In this document: positions 16,210 through 25,609 of the stretch, piece after piece
Layout of the letters: each line of letters opens with the position of its first letter
Numbering within the stretch: the stretch's first letter is position 1
Source: Larkinella terrae
Lineage (GTDB): Bacteria; Bacteroidota; Bacteroidia; Cytophagales; Spirosomataceae
Length of the DNA stretch: 64,000 nt
NCBI RefSeq assembly: GCF_009668025.1
Contig: NZ_WJXZ01000012.1
Coordinates: 62,001 to 126,000, forward strand
Direction of reading: 5' to 3'
Program-made: the position numbers and the translations under genes
Notes under the pieces: model-generated
Databases searched by the model: none
What the model was told of the DNA's origin: nothing
What the model saw: only the letters and a program-made list of their open reading frames with translations

Positions 16210-16403
16210 TCGTCTTCGTTCTCTTCGGTGATTTTTACAAACCGGTTTCCAACAAACAGCGTCGCCAGCGTCATAGCAACTGATAAACCCAGGTAGAGAT
16301 TTCCTTCCGGGGAATGATGAAACTTAAGCTGGAAAGCCGCAATTGTCAAGGAAAGAGCGAAATATGAAAACAGGGTGAAAAGAATGATTAAAATCAGCTT
16401 CAT
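16197..16403 (-). CDS. Small two-helix membrane protein, unknown
   Basis: This 68-residue protein has hydrophobic segments at about 2-22 and 37-53, with an acidic C-terminal tail (EENEDDQEM). The pattern is coherent: basic residues flank the helices and the start ATG at 16403 follows an AT-rich region. It resembles no family I can name. Its 3' end overlaps the convergent PhyH-like gene by 13 bp. The downstream side (16404-16577) is AT-rich and non-coding. Confidence 0.55.
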   Translation of the reverse strand: MKLILIILFTLFSYFALSLTIAAFQLKFHHSPEGNLYLGLSVAMTLATLFVGNRFVKITEENEDDQEM

Positions 16404-16565
16404 CGTTACTTAGTGCTAGAATCTCTTTCAATAAGAGGTTCAATAAATTAATTTTTTGCACAAACATTAATAAATATACCTATTCTCTCCTGAAAATAAG
16501 TGTACTATTTTAACCAACTCGTATCAAAACCGTTTTTTGCCTCCCTGTTGCACGGTTTTTTCGAA

Positions 16566-16573
16566 TAGCTTTG
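16566..16573 (+). promoter_or_regulatory. -7 element (TAGCTTTG) of the metal-resistance operon
   Basis: An exact TAnnTTTG match ends 4 bases before the ATG at 16578, the same spacing as at the BlaI gene. A TTG at 16548 is too close (15-base spacer), so the -33 element is uncertain. Confidence 0.5.
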
Positions 16574-16577
16574 TGGC

Positions 16578-16907
16578 ATGAAGTCGCTGGTTTGCTTATT
16601 GATGAGCGTTTATCTGCTGGTGTTGTCCGTTTGGCCCTGCGCCGACGGCTGCCGGTCGCTGCGCGTCGATAAGCAAGCCACGGCGACAATTGCCAGCGAT
16701 GCACATCAGCACGACGGCGATTCGTCGGGCGCCGATTTGTGTTCGCCTTTCTGCGGCTGCGCCTGTTGCGGCACGGTGCTGGAAGCCAGCCCGGTTTTCC
16801 AGTTCGCCTTTGCGGCTTTTTCCTTTTCCTCTCCCCGTTACAAACGATTCGCGCCGGCCTTGCCGTCTGCGCCGGTTTCCTGCTGGCAGCCGCCCCAACT
16901 CGGCTAA
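16578..16907 (+). CDS. DUF6660-like Cys/His-rich small protein
   Basis: This 109-residue protein begins with a signal-peptide-like hydrophobic stretch (KSLVCLLMSVYLLVLSVWPC). A His/Asp segment DAHQHDGDSSGADLCSPFCGCACCG follows, a likely metal-binding patch. Proteins of this layout (DUF6660) are regularly the first gene of CusA/CzcA operons in Bacteroidota, as here. A role in sensing or holding periplasmic Cu/Zn/Cd is a reasonable inference but unproven. The next gene starts 99 bases downstream on the same strand. Confidence 0.68.
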   Translation: MKSLVCLLMSVYLLVLSVWPCADGCRSLRVDKQATATIASDAHQHDGDSSGADLCSPFCGCACCGTVLEASPVFQFAFAAFSFSSPRYKRFAPALPSAPVSCWQPPQLG

Positions 16908-17006
16908 GGCTGGATACGTGCGCCCAATTGGTTCTGTGCAACTGGGTTGCATTCTTCGCCCTACTTCGGCGGCTCAACTCCTTTTGTATTTTAACTCCGT
17001 ATCGGC

Positions 17007-20000
17007 ATGCTGGATTCCATCATCCGTTTTTCCATACACAACAAACTGATTATCGGGCTATTAACGATTGTATTGACGATTTGGGGCGGTTATTCGCTCA
17101 GCCGTCTGCCGATCGACGCCGTTCCGGATATTACCAATAATCAGGTTCAAATCATCACTCGCTCGCCCGCGCTGGCGGCTCCGGAAGTGGAGCGACTCAT
17201 TACGTTTCCGATCGAGCAAACGATGGCGACCATTCCCGAAATCGGCGAAATCCGCTCGTTTTCGCGCTTTGGATTATCCGTTGTAACCCTTGTTTTTCAG
17301 GAATCGACCGACCTCTACTGGGCGCGTCAGCAAATTAGCGAACGGCTTTCGGCCGCCCGCAGCCAGATTCCGGCCGGAACCGGAGAGCCGGAAATGGCGC
17401 CGGTCACCACCGGTCTGGGCGAAATTTACCAGTACGTCATCTACGCCAAACCGGGTTATACCTCCAACTATTCGCCCGCCGAACTGCGTACGCTGCAGGA
17501 TTGGGTGGTTCGGCGTCAATTATTGGGCACGCCCGGCGTGGCCGACGTCAGTAGTTTCGGCGGTTTGCTGAAGCAGTACGAAATTGCCATCGACCCCGAC
17601 CGGCTGCGCTCCTATGGCCTCGGTATCAACGACTTATTCACGGCATTGTCGCGCAACAACCAGAATACCGGCGGGGCTTACATCGACAAAAAACCGAACG
17701 CTTATTTCATCCGTTCCGAAGGGCTGGTCGGCAACCTGGACGACATTGGCCGGATCGTGATCCGCCGGACGAAAGGCGGAGTGCCCGTCCTGATTCGCGA
17801 TGTGGCGCAGGTCAACTACGGTTCGGCGAACCGCTACGGGGCTTTAACCCGCAACGGGCAGGGGGAAGCCGTGGGCGCGCTCGTGCTGATGCTCAAAGGC
17901 GAAAATGCCAACGAAGTGATCGGACGGGTCAAAAACCGCATGGAGCAGATCAAGAAAACGCTGCCCGAAGGCGTTGATATTCACGCCTTTCTGGACCGGA
18001 GCGAGCTGGTGGGCCGGGCCATCAACACCGTCACCCGCAACCTGATCGAAGGGGCTTTGATTGTCATTTTCGTGCTGATTCTGTTTCTGGGCAACTGGCG
18101 CGCCGGACTCATCGTGGCTTCGGTCATTCCGCTTTCGATGCTTTTTGCCGTCGGCATGATGCAGGTTTTCGGCGTCTCGGGCAACCTGATGAGCCTGGGT
18201 GCCATCGACTTCGGCCTGATTGTCGACGGGGCGGTTATTATCGTTGAAGCGACTTTGCACCACCTGGGCGTCAATCGGCAAGTCCGGCTGACGCAGGCGC
18301 AAATGGACGAGGAAATTTACCAGTCCGCCAGCCGGATTCGAACCTCGGCGGCCTTCGGTGAAATCATCATCCTGATCGTTTACTTGCCGATTCTGGCCTT
18401 GTCGGGCATTGAAGGCAAGATGTTTGGCCCGATGGCGCAGGTGGTGGGCTTTGCCATTGCCGGGGCGTTTATCCTTTCCATTACTTATGTACCGATGATG
18501 TCGGCGCTGGCGCTGAATAAACAGCAGTCGCCCAACCGCACGATTTCCGACCGGATGATGGACTTTTTTCTGCGGCTTTACAACCCGGTCATCCACGGTG
18601 TCATGCGGCATAAAACGCTGGTTCTGAGCGTAGCGGTTTTGCTGCTGGCAGGTGCGATCTGGCTTTTCACCACGCTGGGTGGCGAATTCATCCCGACCCT
18701 CGACGAAGGTGATTTTGCCGTTGAAACCCGCGTCGTCACCGGTTCGTCGCTGAGTCATACGGTGGACAAAACCACCCAGGCCGAGCGGCTTTTGATGAAA
18801 CGGTTTCCGGAAGTGAAAGAGGTGGTCAGCAAAATTGGCGCGGGCGAAATTCCGACCGATCCCATGCCCATCGAAGCTGCGGATATCATGATTATTCTCA
18901 AACCGCGTTCCGAATGGACATCGGCGTCGAATATGGAAGAGCTGGCCGGGAAAATGGCGGAAGCACTGGAAGCCATTCCGGGCGTGTCGTTCGGTTTTCA
19001 GCAACCGATTCAAATGCGGTTTAACGAACTGATTTCGGGCGCGAAACAGGATGTGGCCGTCAAAATTTTCGGCGAAGATCTCGACGAACTGACCCGGCTC
19101 GCCAAACGCATCAGTGGTTTGGTTACCAGCGTAAAAGGAGCGACGGATTTATACGTCGAACAGGTGGAAGGCTTGCCGCAAATTGTCGTGAAACTGGATC
19201 GGGAAGCCCTCGCGCGCTACGGTTTGGCGGTGGACGACGTCAACCGGACCATCAGCACGGCCTTCGCCGGTGAAAGTGCCGGGCTGGTCTACGAAGGCGA
19301 ACGGCGGTTCGATCTGGTGGTTCGGCTGGCGGGCGAAAACCGGCGGAGCATCAATGACGTTCAGGCGTTGACTATTTCCACTACCGACGGCCCGGCGATT
19401 CCGCTCTCCGAAGTTGCTAAAATTGAACTCATGCCCGGCCCTAACCAGATTCAGCGCGAAGACGCCAAACGCCGGTTGACGATCGGTTTTAACGTGCGCG
19501 GCCGCGATGTGGAAAGCGTCGTGACCGAGTTACAACAGAAAATCAACGGGCAGGTTAAATTCCCGACCGGTTATTACGTGACGTACGGTGGTCAGTTCGA
19601 GAACCTGATCGAAGCGCAAAACCGCTTGCAGGTGGCGGTTCCGGTGGCTTTAGGGCTGATTTTCCTGCTCTTATTCCTTACGTTTCATTCGATGCGACAG
19701 GCGTTGCTAATCTTTTCGGCGATTCCGCTGGCGGCCATCGGCGGGGTTTTGGCGCTCTGGTTTCGGGGAATGCCCTTCAGTATTTCGGCCGCCGTTGGTT
19801 TTATTGCGCTGTTTGGCGTAGCGGTTTTGAACGGAATCGTGTTGATCGCCGAATTCAATTACCAGCGAAAGGGCGGCATTTCAGATTTAAAAGAGGCTAT
19901 TTTCCGGGGAACCCGCACCCGACTACGCCCCGTCCTGATGACGGCAACGGTCGCGTCGCTGGGTTTTTTACCGATGGCGTTGTCCAATACCGCCGGGGCC

Positions 20001-21416
20001 GAAGTGCAAAAACCGCTGGCGACGGTGGTAATCGGCGGCTTGATTACGGCCACGTTGCTGACCTTGCTTGTGTTACCGGTTTTGTATTTATTGATCGAAC
20101 AACGTTTCGGAAAAAAGGACCCGGCACTGATGCCTGTCTCCAAAACCGTAGCCGCCGGTTGGTGGCCCGCCATCGGTTTGCTGGCTCTCGGATTAAGCCT
20201 TAGTCCGCCTGAAAGCAAGGCTCAGTTACCCATGCAACCGGTTCCACTTTCGCTCGATCAGGCACTGAAACAAACGTTCCAGAATAATCCGCAGGTGCGG
20301 GTTTCGGCGCTGAACCTGGATTATCAGCAGGCCCTGCGCGGCACGGCGAGCGATGTCGGCAAAACCGATATCGTGGTAACCGCCGGGCAGTACAACAGCC
20401 GTTACGTCGATCAGTCGTTCCAGATTGGGCAGCGGCTCCCCGCGACGGGATTGATCCGCAACCAGAAAGCACTGGCCGATGCCCGAATCAGCGGAGCCGA
20501 AGCCGAAAACCGGGTGACGCGTCAGGAACTGGCCCTGCAGGTAAAGGCCGCCTATTACCAGCTAACTTATCTGCAAACGCTTCACCGTGAGCTACTTCGA
20601 CAGGATAGCCTTTTTACGGCGGTATCGCGGGCGGCTGGCATCCGCCGACGCACGGGCGAAGGCACGCTGCTGGAACAAACGGCCGCCGACGTTGAAGCGC
20701 GGCAACTCCGGATGCAACTGACCCAGAACCGGGCCGACCAGCAAATCCAATCCCGGCGACTTCAAACGCTGTTGGGAACCGATCAATTGCCCCGGATTGC
20801 GGATTCCGTGCTGATCGCCCGCGCCATGCGGCTGCCCGATTCGGTGGCTTTGAATCAAAATCCGGAACTGGCACTCCTGCGTCAGCAGATCGAAATTGCC
20901 CGGCGCGAGACCGACGTCGAGCGGTCGCGGCTCAAACCCGATTATTCGTTCAATGTCGTCAATCAGTCGTTGCGCGGCATCCAGACCATCAACGGAACCG
21001 ACCGGTTTTATACCGGCATCGATCGGTTTACGTACGGACAAGTCGGCATCTCGATTCCGATTGTGGCCAAACCGCTCCGGGCGCGGGTCCGGGCGGCAGA
21101 ATTGGGGCAGCAACGAACGGAAGCGCAACTAACTGCCCGTCGGCGCAGCCTGGAAGGTGTTTTCGCCGAACTGCTGCAAACGTACCGCAAAAACCGGGAG
21201 ACGCTGACGTACTACGAAGAATCGGCCCTGCCGCAGGCAACGCTGATTCGTCAGCAGGCCGATAAAGCATACCGCGCTGGCGAAATCGGTTACATCGAGT
21301 TATTCCAGAATCTGCGGACGGCGAGCGGTATTCAAACCGGTTATCTGGCCGCGCTGAACGACCTGAATCAGACCATCATCAACCTCGAATACCTCCTGGG
21401 AAGCACTGAACCATGA
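17007..21416 (+). CDS. CusA/CzcA heavy-metal RND pump fused to TolC-like outer-membrane factor
   Basis: This is a 1469-residue fusion. Residues 1 to about 1040 are a complete RND pump: N-terminal helix with RFSIHNKLIIGLLTIVLT, the DAVPDITNNQVQI segment, and paired groups of six membrane helices including GAIDFGLIVDGAVIIVEATLHHLG, which carries the proton-relay acids. After LLIEQRFGKK a short hydrophobic segment (about 1050-1070, GWWPAIGLLALGLSLS) is followed by a TolC/OEP-type coiled-coil domain (about 1080-1469; LSLDQALKQTFQNNPQVRV and ENRVTRQELALQVKAAYYQL). Such fusions occur in Bacteroidota. The protein exports divalent or monovalent metal ions from the cell envelope. It overlaps the adaptor gene by 4 bp (ATGA), so they are coupled. 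Confidence 0.93.
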   Translation: MLDSIIRFSIHNKLIIGLLTIVLTIWGGYSLSRLPIDAVPDITNNQVQIITRSPALAAPEVERLITFPIEQTMATIPEIGEIRSFSRFGLSVVTLVFQESTDLYWARQQISERLSAARSQIPAGTGEPEMAPVTTGLGEIYQYVIYAKPGYTSNYSPAELRTLQDWVVRRQLLGTPGVADVSSFGGLLKQYEIAIDPDRLRSYGLGINDLFTALSRNNQNTGGAYIDKKPNAYFIRSEGLVGNLDDIGRIVIRRTKGGVPVLIRDVAQVNYGSANRYGALTRNGQGEAVGALVLMLKGENANEVIGRVKNRMEQIKKTLPEGVDIHAFLDRSELVGRAINTVTRNLIEGALIVIFVLILFLGNWRAGLIVASVIPLSMLFAVGMMQVFGVSGNLMSLGAIDFGLIVDGAVIIVEATLHHLGVNRQVRLTQAQMDEEIYQSASRIRTSAAFGEIIILIVYLPILALSGIEGKMFGPMAQVVGFAIAGAFILSITYVPMMSALALNKQQSPNRTISDRMMDFFLRLYNPVIHGVMRHKTLVLSVAVLLLAGAIWLFTTLGGEFIPTLDEGDFAVETRVVTGSSLSHTVDKTTQAERLLMKRFPEVKEVVSKIGAGEIPTDPMPIEAADIMIILKPRSEWTSASNMEELAGKMAEALEAIPGVSFGFQQPIQMRFNELISGAKQDVAVKIFGEDLDELTRLAKRISGLVTSVKGATDLYVEQVEGLPQIVVKLDREALARYGLAVDDVNRTISTAFAGESAGLVYEGERRFDLVVRLAGENRRSINDVQALTISTTDGPAIPLSEVAKIELMPGPNQIQREDAKRRLTIGFNVRGRDVESVVTELQQKINGQVKFPTGYYVTYGGQFENLIEAQNRLQVAVPVALGLIFLLLFLTFHSMRQALLIFSAIPLAAIGGVLALWFRGMPFSISAAVGFIALFGVAVLNGIVLIAEFNYQRKGGISDLKEAIFRGTRTRLRPVLMTATVASLGFLPMALSNTAGAEVQKPLATVVIGGLITATLLTLLVLPVLYLLIEQRFGKKDPALMPVSKTVAAGWWPAIGLLALGLSLSPPESKAQLPMQPVPLSLDQALKQTFQNNPQVRVSALNLDYQQALRGTASDVGKTDIVVTAGQYNSRYVDQSFQIGQRLPATGLIRNQKALADARISGAEAENRVTRQELALQVKAAYYQLTYLQTLHRELLRQDSLFTAVSRAAGIRRRTGEGTLLEQTAADVEARQLRMQLTQNRADQQIQSRRLQTLLGTDQLPRIADSVLIARAMRLPDSVALNQNPELALLRQQIEIARRETDVERSRLKPDYSFNVVNQSLRGIQTINGTDRFYTGIDRFTYGQVGISIPIVAKPLRARVRAAELGQQRTEAQLTARRRSLEGVFAELLQTYRKNRETLTYYEESALPQATLIRQQADKAYRAGEIGYIELFQNLRTASGIQTGYLAALNDLNQTIINLEYLLGSTEP

Positions 21417-22651
21417 AACAGATATTGAAAATAAATCCATTTATTGCCCTGCTGGTTGTGATCGGACTGGGATTTTCCGGTTGTAACCAGCAAAAAGACG
21501 CGGCCACGGAAGCGAAAACCGAGCCCGCTAAAAAGGATGCCGAACCCGCCGAAGCGCACGAAGAAGGCCTGGTTGAGTTAACCGACGAGCAGTTCAAAAC
21601 CGCCGGAATCCGGCTGGGCGGGCTGGAACAGCGAACACTTAGCAACCTGATTCGCGTCAACGGTGTTATTGGTATACCGCCCCAGCAACAGGTCTCGGTT
21701 TCAACGCCTTACGGCGGCATCCTGACCTCGACACCGTTGTTGCCGGGGCAGGCCGTTAAACAGGGGCAGTTGCTCGCGATGCTCGAAAATCCGGAATTCA
21801 TTCGCATTCAGCAGGAATACCTGGAAACCGTCAGTCAGCTCGAATTTCAGGAGCAGGAATACGAACGCCAGCGCGAACTCAGCCGCGAAAACGTCGGTTC
21901 GCTCAAAACGTTTCAACAGGCGACCTCGCAGGTAAAGTCGCTGCGGGCGCGGGCCGAAGGACTCCGGCAGCAACTGGCGCTTCTGGGTGTGTCGATGAGC
22001 GAGCTGGCGGCAGGCAAGATTACGCGAACCGTTGCCGTACGTTCCCCCATTACCGGAACCGTGACGGAAGTGAATGTGAACCGGGGGCGGTTTGTTAACG
22101 CCAACGATGTGTTATTTGAATTAATGAATACATCAGGTTTATACGCCGAATTAACCGTTTTTGAGGGTGATATTGCCCGCGTGCAGGTCGGACAGCGGGT
22201 CCGCTTGTCGATCATTGGCACCGATGGCAGCTCCGTAAACCGGGAACGGATCGGGCGGATTCGGTACATTAACCGCGAAACCGGGGCCGACCGGACGGTG
22301 CGCGTGTATGCCGCTCTGGAAAAACCGGATGCCGAATTACGGCCCGGAACCTTTCTGAAGGCCCTGATCGAAACCCGCAACGAACCGCAACCGGCTTTGC
22401 CCGAGGTGGCCGTGATCAAGTCGGGCACGAGTTCGCAGATTTTTGTGTATGAAGGAAAAGAGGAACACGAAGGAACGATCCACCACCAGTTTCGGCCCGT
22501 CGCGGTGCGAACCGGCGTCAGCGAAAATGGGTATCAGGCGGTAACATTGCCTTCAACGGTAAAAAATGACGCGCAGGTGGTGATTGCCGGTGCGTACGAC
22601 CTGCATTCCGTGCTGAATAATTCGGAAGAAGAGGGCGGTCATGTTCATTAA
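21413..22651 (+). CDS. CusB/CzcB-type periplasmic adaptor lipoprotein
   Basis: In this 412-residue protein a lipoprotein signal peptide ends in GFSGC with Cys24. A charged linker precedes the barrel/lipoyl/hairpin architecture of RND membrane-fusion proteins: VSVSTPYGGILTSTPLLPGQAVKQGQLLA is the first lipoyl half, a coiled coil spans about 130-190, and VRSPITGTVTEVNVNRGRFV is the second. The C-terminal part ends with His-rich EEEGGHVH. It links the RND pump to the outer-membrane part and may deliver metal. The start overlaps the pump stop by 4 bp and the next gene begins 11 bases later. Confidence 0.92.
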   Translation: MKQILKINPFIALLVVIGLGFSGCNQQKDAATEAKTEPAKKDAEPAEAHEEGLVELTDEQFKTAGIRLGGLEQRTLSNLIRVNGVIGIPPQQQVSVSTPYGGILTSTPLLPGQAVKQGQLLAMLENPEFIRIQQEYLETVSQLEFQEQEYERQRELSRENVGSLKTFQQATSQVKSLRARAEGLRQQLALLGVSMSELAAGKITRTVAVRSPITGTVTEVNVNRGRFVNANDVLFELMNTSGLYAELTVFEGDIARVQVGQRVRLSIIGTDGSSVNRERIGRIRYINRETGADRTVRVYAALEKPDAELRPGTFLKALIETRNEPQPALPEVAVIKSGTSSQIFVYEGKEEHEGTIHHQFRPVAVRTGVSENGYQAVTLPSTVKNDAQVVIAGAYDLHSVLNNSEEEGGHVH

Positions 22652-22662
22652 CGGAAACGAAA

Positions 22663-23283
22663 ATGCTTTTTAACCTGCTAATTGGTAGTATTCTGCTGGG
22701 CGCCGTTCACGCGGCCATTCCGAATCACTGGCTTCCGGTGGCGCTCATCGGCCGCAGCGAAAACTGGTCGATGCGCGAAACGCTGGGCGTGGCGGCCCTG
22801 AGCGGTTTTTTCCACACGCTCAGTACAGTGATTCTGGGGGTGCTGATCGGCGCGATCGGCGTCGAATTATCGGAACAACTCGAGAGCCAGACCCGCTGGA
22901 TTGCGTCGCTGATCCTGATCTTTATGGGGCTGGTTTATTTCGCCGTTCACAACCCGCACAGCGCCCACGAGCACGTTCCGAAAGGGCTGTCGGGCCGCTC
23001 GAAACGGGCGATCGTCGGCACGCTGGCACTGGCGATGCTGCTGTCGCCCTGCCTGGAAATCGAGACGTTTTTCTTCACGGCCGGAACGCTCGGCTGGCCC
23101 GCCGTGGCCACCCTTAGCGTTGCCTATACCGCAATAACGATTCTGTGCATGGTTGGATTAACCGCTTTATCGTTTCGCGGACTGGCGCGTCTGCAATGGC
23201 ACTGGCTTGAACACCACGAAAAACAGATCACCGGCGGCATTCTGATTGCGCTCGGCATTCTCAACTTTTTCATTGAACTGTAA
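22663..23283 (+). CDS. NicO/UreH-like membrane protein of the metal operon
   Basis: This 206-residue protein has about six membrane helices. The first helix carries GAVHAAIPNHWLPVALIG, similar to the H-A-[LM]-x-P-[DN]-H motif of NicO/RcnA-type nickel-cobalt permeases and UreH-like proteins. A later LLSPCLEIETFF has Cys and acidic residues inside a helix, and the cytoplasmic loop contains NPHSAHEHVP. Position between a metal-export RND adaptor and a metal P-type ATPase supports a metal-transport role. Direction and ion cannot be read from the sequence. Alternative: a generic sulfite-exporter/DsbD-like fold. Confidence 0.62.
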   Translation: MLFNLLIGSILLGAVHAAIPNHWLPVALIGRSENWSMRETLGVAALSGFFHTLSTVILGVLIGAIGVELSEQLESQTRWIASLILIFMGLVYFAVHNPHSAHEHVPKGLSGRSKRAIVGTLALAMLLSPCLEIETFFFTAGTLGWPAVATLSVAYTAITILCMVGLTALSFRGLARLQWHWLEHHEKQITGGILIALGILNFFIEL

Positions 23284-23288
23284 ACGAT

Positions 23289-25289
23289 ATGGCAACCCAT
23301 CACCATCACTCCCACGACGGGCACGACCATGATCATGACCACGATCACGGTGAGCTGGACCTGGAAGAAACCGATTCGACCGAGGCCGAAAACGGCGGTT
23401 CGGGCCGCAACGGCTCAGCATTCGAAGGGCTGCAGGAATACGGACCCGTTGCCATCAGTCTGGTGCTGCTGCTCGGCGGTATTTTGCTGGATCAGTACGC
23501 AACGACCTGGTTTCGTGACCCGTGGCGGTTTGTCTGGTATCTCGTCGCGTATTTCCCCGTTGGCTGGCCGGTTTTGCGCCGGGCGGTTCTGAACATGCTG
23601 AAAGGCCACGTTTTTACCGAATTTTTCCTGATGGGCGTCGCCACGATTGGCGCGTTTGCGATCCGGGAATACCCCGAAGGCGTCGCCGTGATGGTGTTTT
23701 ATACCGTTGGGGAACTGTTTCAGGACGCGGCCGTTTTGCGGGCGCGTCGTTCCATTAAGGCATTGCTCGACGTGCGGCCCGATACGGTGACGGTTTTTCG
23801 GGAGGGAAAAGCCATTCCGACCAAAGCCGCTCAAGTGAAAGTCGGTGAGGTCATTCAGGTGAAACCGGGTGAAAAAGTGGGACTGGACGGCAAACTGCGG
23901 TCCGAAACGGGCTCATTCGAAACGGCGGCCCTGACCGGCGAAAGCGTTCCGCGGACGATCACGAAAGGCGAAGATGTGCTGGCGGGCATGATCAACCGGC
24001 AGACGCTGGTGGAAATGGAAGTAACCACGCCGTATCAGGATTCCAAGCTGTCGCGGATTCTGAAACTGGTGCAGGAAGCCACGGGGCGCAAGGCCCAGAC
24101 GCAGGAATTCATTGCCCGGTTTGCCAAAATCTATACGCCCATCATCTGCGCGCTGGCGCTGGCGATTACGGTGGTTCCGGCTCTTTTTGTTGCGGATTAT
24201 CAGTTTCGGGACTGGCTCTACCGAGGCCTGGTTTTTCTGGTTATTGGCTGTCCGTGTGCGCTGGTGATTTCGATTCCGCTGGGTTATTTTGGTGGTATCG
24301 GCGCGGGTTCCCGGCACGGTATTCTGTTCAAAGGTTCGGTTTTTCTGGACTTGATCACGCAGGTTAAAACCGTGGTGATGGACAAAACCGGTACGCTCAC
24401 CAAAGGGGTTTTCAAAGTACAGGAAGCAAAACCGCAAGGCATTTCGCTGCAGGAACTGACGCAGTTGACGGCGGCTCTGGAAAGCAAATCCACGCACCCG
24501 GTCGCAACGGCGATTCTGGCGTATGCCGGTTCGAATGACAAACCGCTTTCGGTTGAAAACGTGGAAGAAATCCCCGGTCACGGGCTGAAAGGAGTCGTGA
24601 ACGGACAAACCGTGCTGGCCGGAAATGCCCGACTTTTGCAGAAATTCGGAGTGTCGTTTGACGAAGCACTTGCCGCGATTCCGTTCACGGTGGTGCTGGT
24701 GGCTATCGATGGGCAATTTGCGGGGTATTTCACCATTGCCGACGAAGAAAAAGACGATGCCGCCGAAACCATCCAGCAACTGCACGCGCTCGGTCTGAAA
24801 ACCGTCATGCTATCGGGCGATAAATCGGCGGTAGTGCAGGCGGTTTCCCAAAAATTAGGCGTCGAAGCCGTCGGCGATTTGCTGCCCGAAGACAAAGTGA
24901 GTCAGGTGGAACGCTTGAAACAGGAACTGGCTCCGACGCCAAAAGCAAAACTGGCCTTCGTCGGCGACGGCGTAAACGACGCCCCGGTGGTGGCGCTGGC
25001 CGACGTCGGCATGGCGATGGGCGGGCTGGGTTCCGACGCGACGATTGAAACTGCGGACGTGGTAATTCAAACCGACCAGCCGCTGAAGATCGTAACGGCC
25101 ATCAAAATCGGGCGGGCGACGCGGCAGATCGTCTGGCAAAACATCACCCTTTCGCTGGTCGTGAAAGCCATTGTGCTGCTGCTCGGTGCGGGCGGCATTG
25201 CCACGATGTGGGAAGCGGTTTTTGCCGACGTGGGCGTAGCCCTGCTGGCGATTCTGAACGCCGTTCGGGTCCAGAATCTGAAATTCTAA
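23289..25289 (+). CDS. P1B-type heavy-metal translocating ATPase
   Basis: This 666-residue pump has no HMA domain. Instead it has a His/Asp-rich start (THHHHSHDGHDHDHDHDHG) that can bind divalent metal. Core motifs are all present: TGES in the actuator domain, IGCPCAL with the CPC metal site near residue 320, DKTGT phosphorylation motif near 364, KSTHP near 400, and GDGVNDAP. The His-rich N-terminus and CPC with this layout suggest the Zn/Cd/Pb/Co group (ZntA/CadA) rather than copper, which is inference. It starts 5 bases after the NicO-like gene and ends the operon, before a large palindromic element. Confidence 0.93.
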   Translation: MATHHHHSHDGHDHDHDHDHGELDLEETDSTEAENGGSGRNGSAFEGLQEYGPVAISLVLLLGGILLDQYATTWFRDPWRFVWYLVAYFPVGWPVLRRAVLNMLKGHVFTEFFLMGVATIGAFAIREYPEGVAVMVFYTVGELFQDAAVLRARRSIKALLDVRPDTVTVFREGKAIPTKAAQVKVGEVIQVKPGEKVGLDGKLRSETGSFETAALTGESVPRTITKGEDVLAGMINRQTLVEMEVTTPYQDSKLSRILKLVQEATGRKAQTQEFIARFAKIYTPIICALALAITVVPALFVADYQFRDWLYRGLVFLVIGCPCALVISIPLGYFGGIGAGSRHGILFKGSVFLDLITQVKTVVMDKTGTLTKGVFKVQEAKPQGISLQELTQLTAALESKSTHPVATAILAYAGSNDKPLSVENVEEIPGHGLKGVVNGQTVLAGNARLLQKFGVSFDEALAAIPFTVVLVAIDGQFAGYFTIADEEKDDAAETIQQLHALGLKTVMLSGDKSAVVQAVSQKLGVEAVGDLLPEDKVSQVERLKQELAPTPKAKLAFVGDGVNDAPVVALADVGMAMGGLGSDATIETADVVIQTDQPLKIVTAIKIGRATRQIVWQNITLSLVVKAIVLLLGAGGIATMWEAVFADVGVALLAILNAVRVQNLKF

Positions 25290-25297
25290 TATCTCCC

Positions 25298-25493
25298 CAT
25301 CTTTTAAGTTGAATTTCCAGTCGCGTAGCGACTTAATGTTTGTAGAAAAAGCAATTGCGTTTGTTTTTGGGTCGCGTAGCGACCGAACTCTATTTGATCG
25401 CTACGCGACCGCCCGGCAAAGAAAGAATTCGCGTATCGGGTTTTGCTACAAACATTAAGTCGCTACGCGACTGGAATTTAAACTTAAAAGATG
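25298..25493. repeat. Nested palindromic element (MITE/REP-like)
   Basis: The outer arms 25298-25345 and 25446-25493 are 48 bases each and nearly perfectly complementary. An inner 12-bp stem (GGTCGCGTAGCG at 25370-25381, complement at 25399-25410) sits in the loop. The unit GTCGCGTAGCGAC, itself a small hairpin, occurs as four near-copies. The element fills the gap after the metal operon; no coding potential was seen in it. It could be a non-autonomous mobile repeat or a transcription terminator. Confidence 0.8.
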
Positions 25494-25609
25494 TATGTAA
25501 ACTTTAGGTGAAGACACTAGCCATTTAGCTAGCTTGCAATAATTTCGTACTAATTTGAGTAGTTAAATCAAACGGACTGAACGGGGGCGCCCGCCAGTCT
25601 GTGGTACAT

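Noticed and set aside
17844-19013. Long minus-strand open frame (389 codons) inside the RND pump gene
   Set aside because: The plus-strand CusA frame is unambiguous; the protein is rich in His/Asp/Gln as expected for the opposite strand of this G+C-rich gene.
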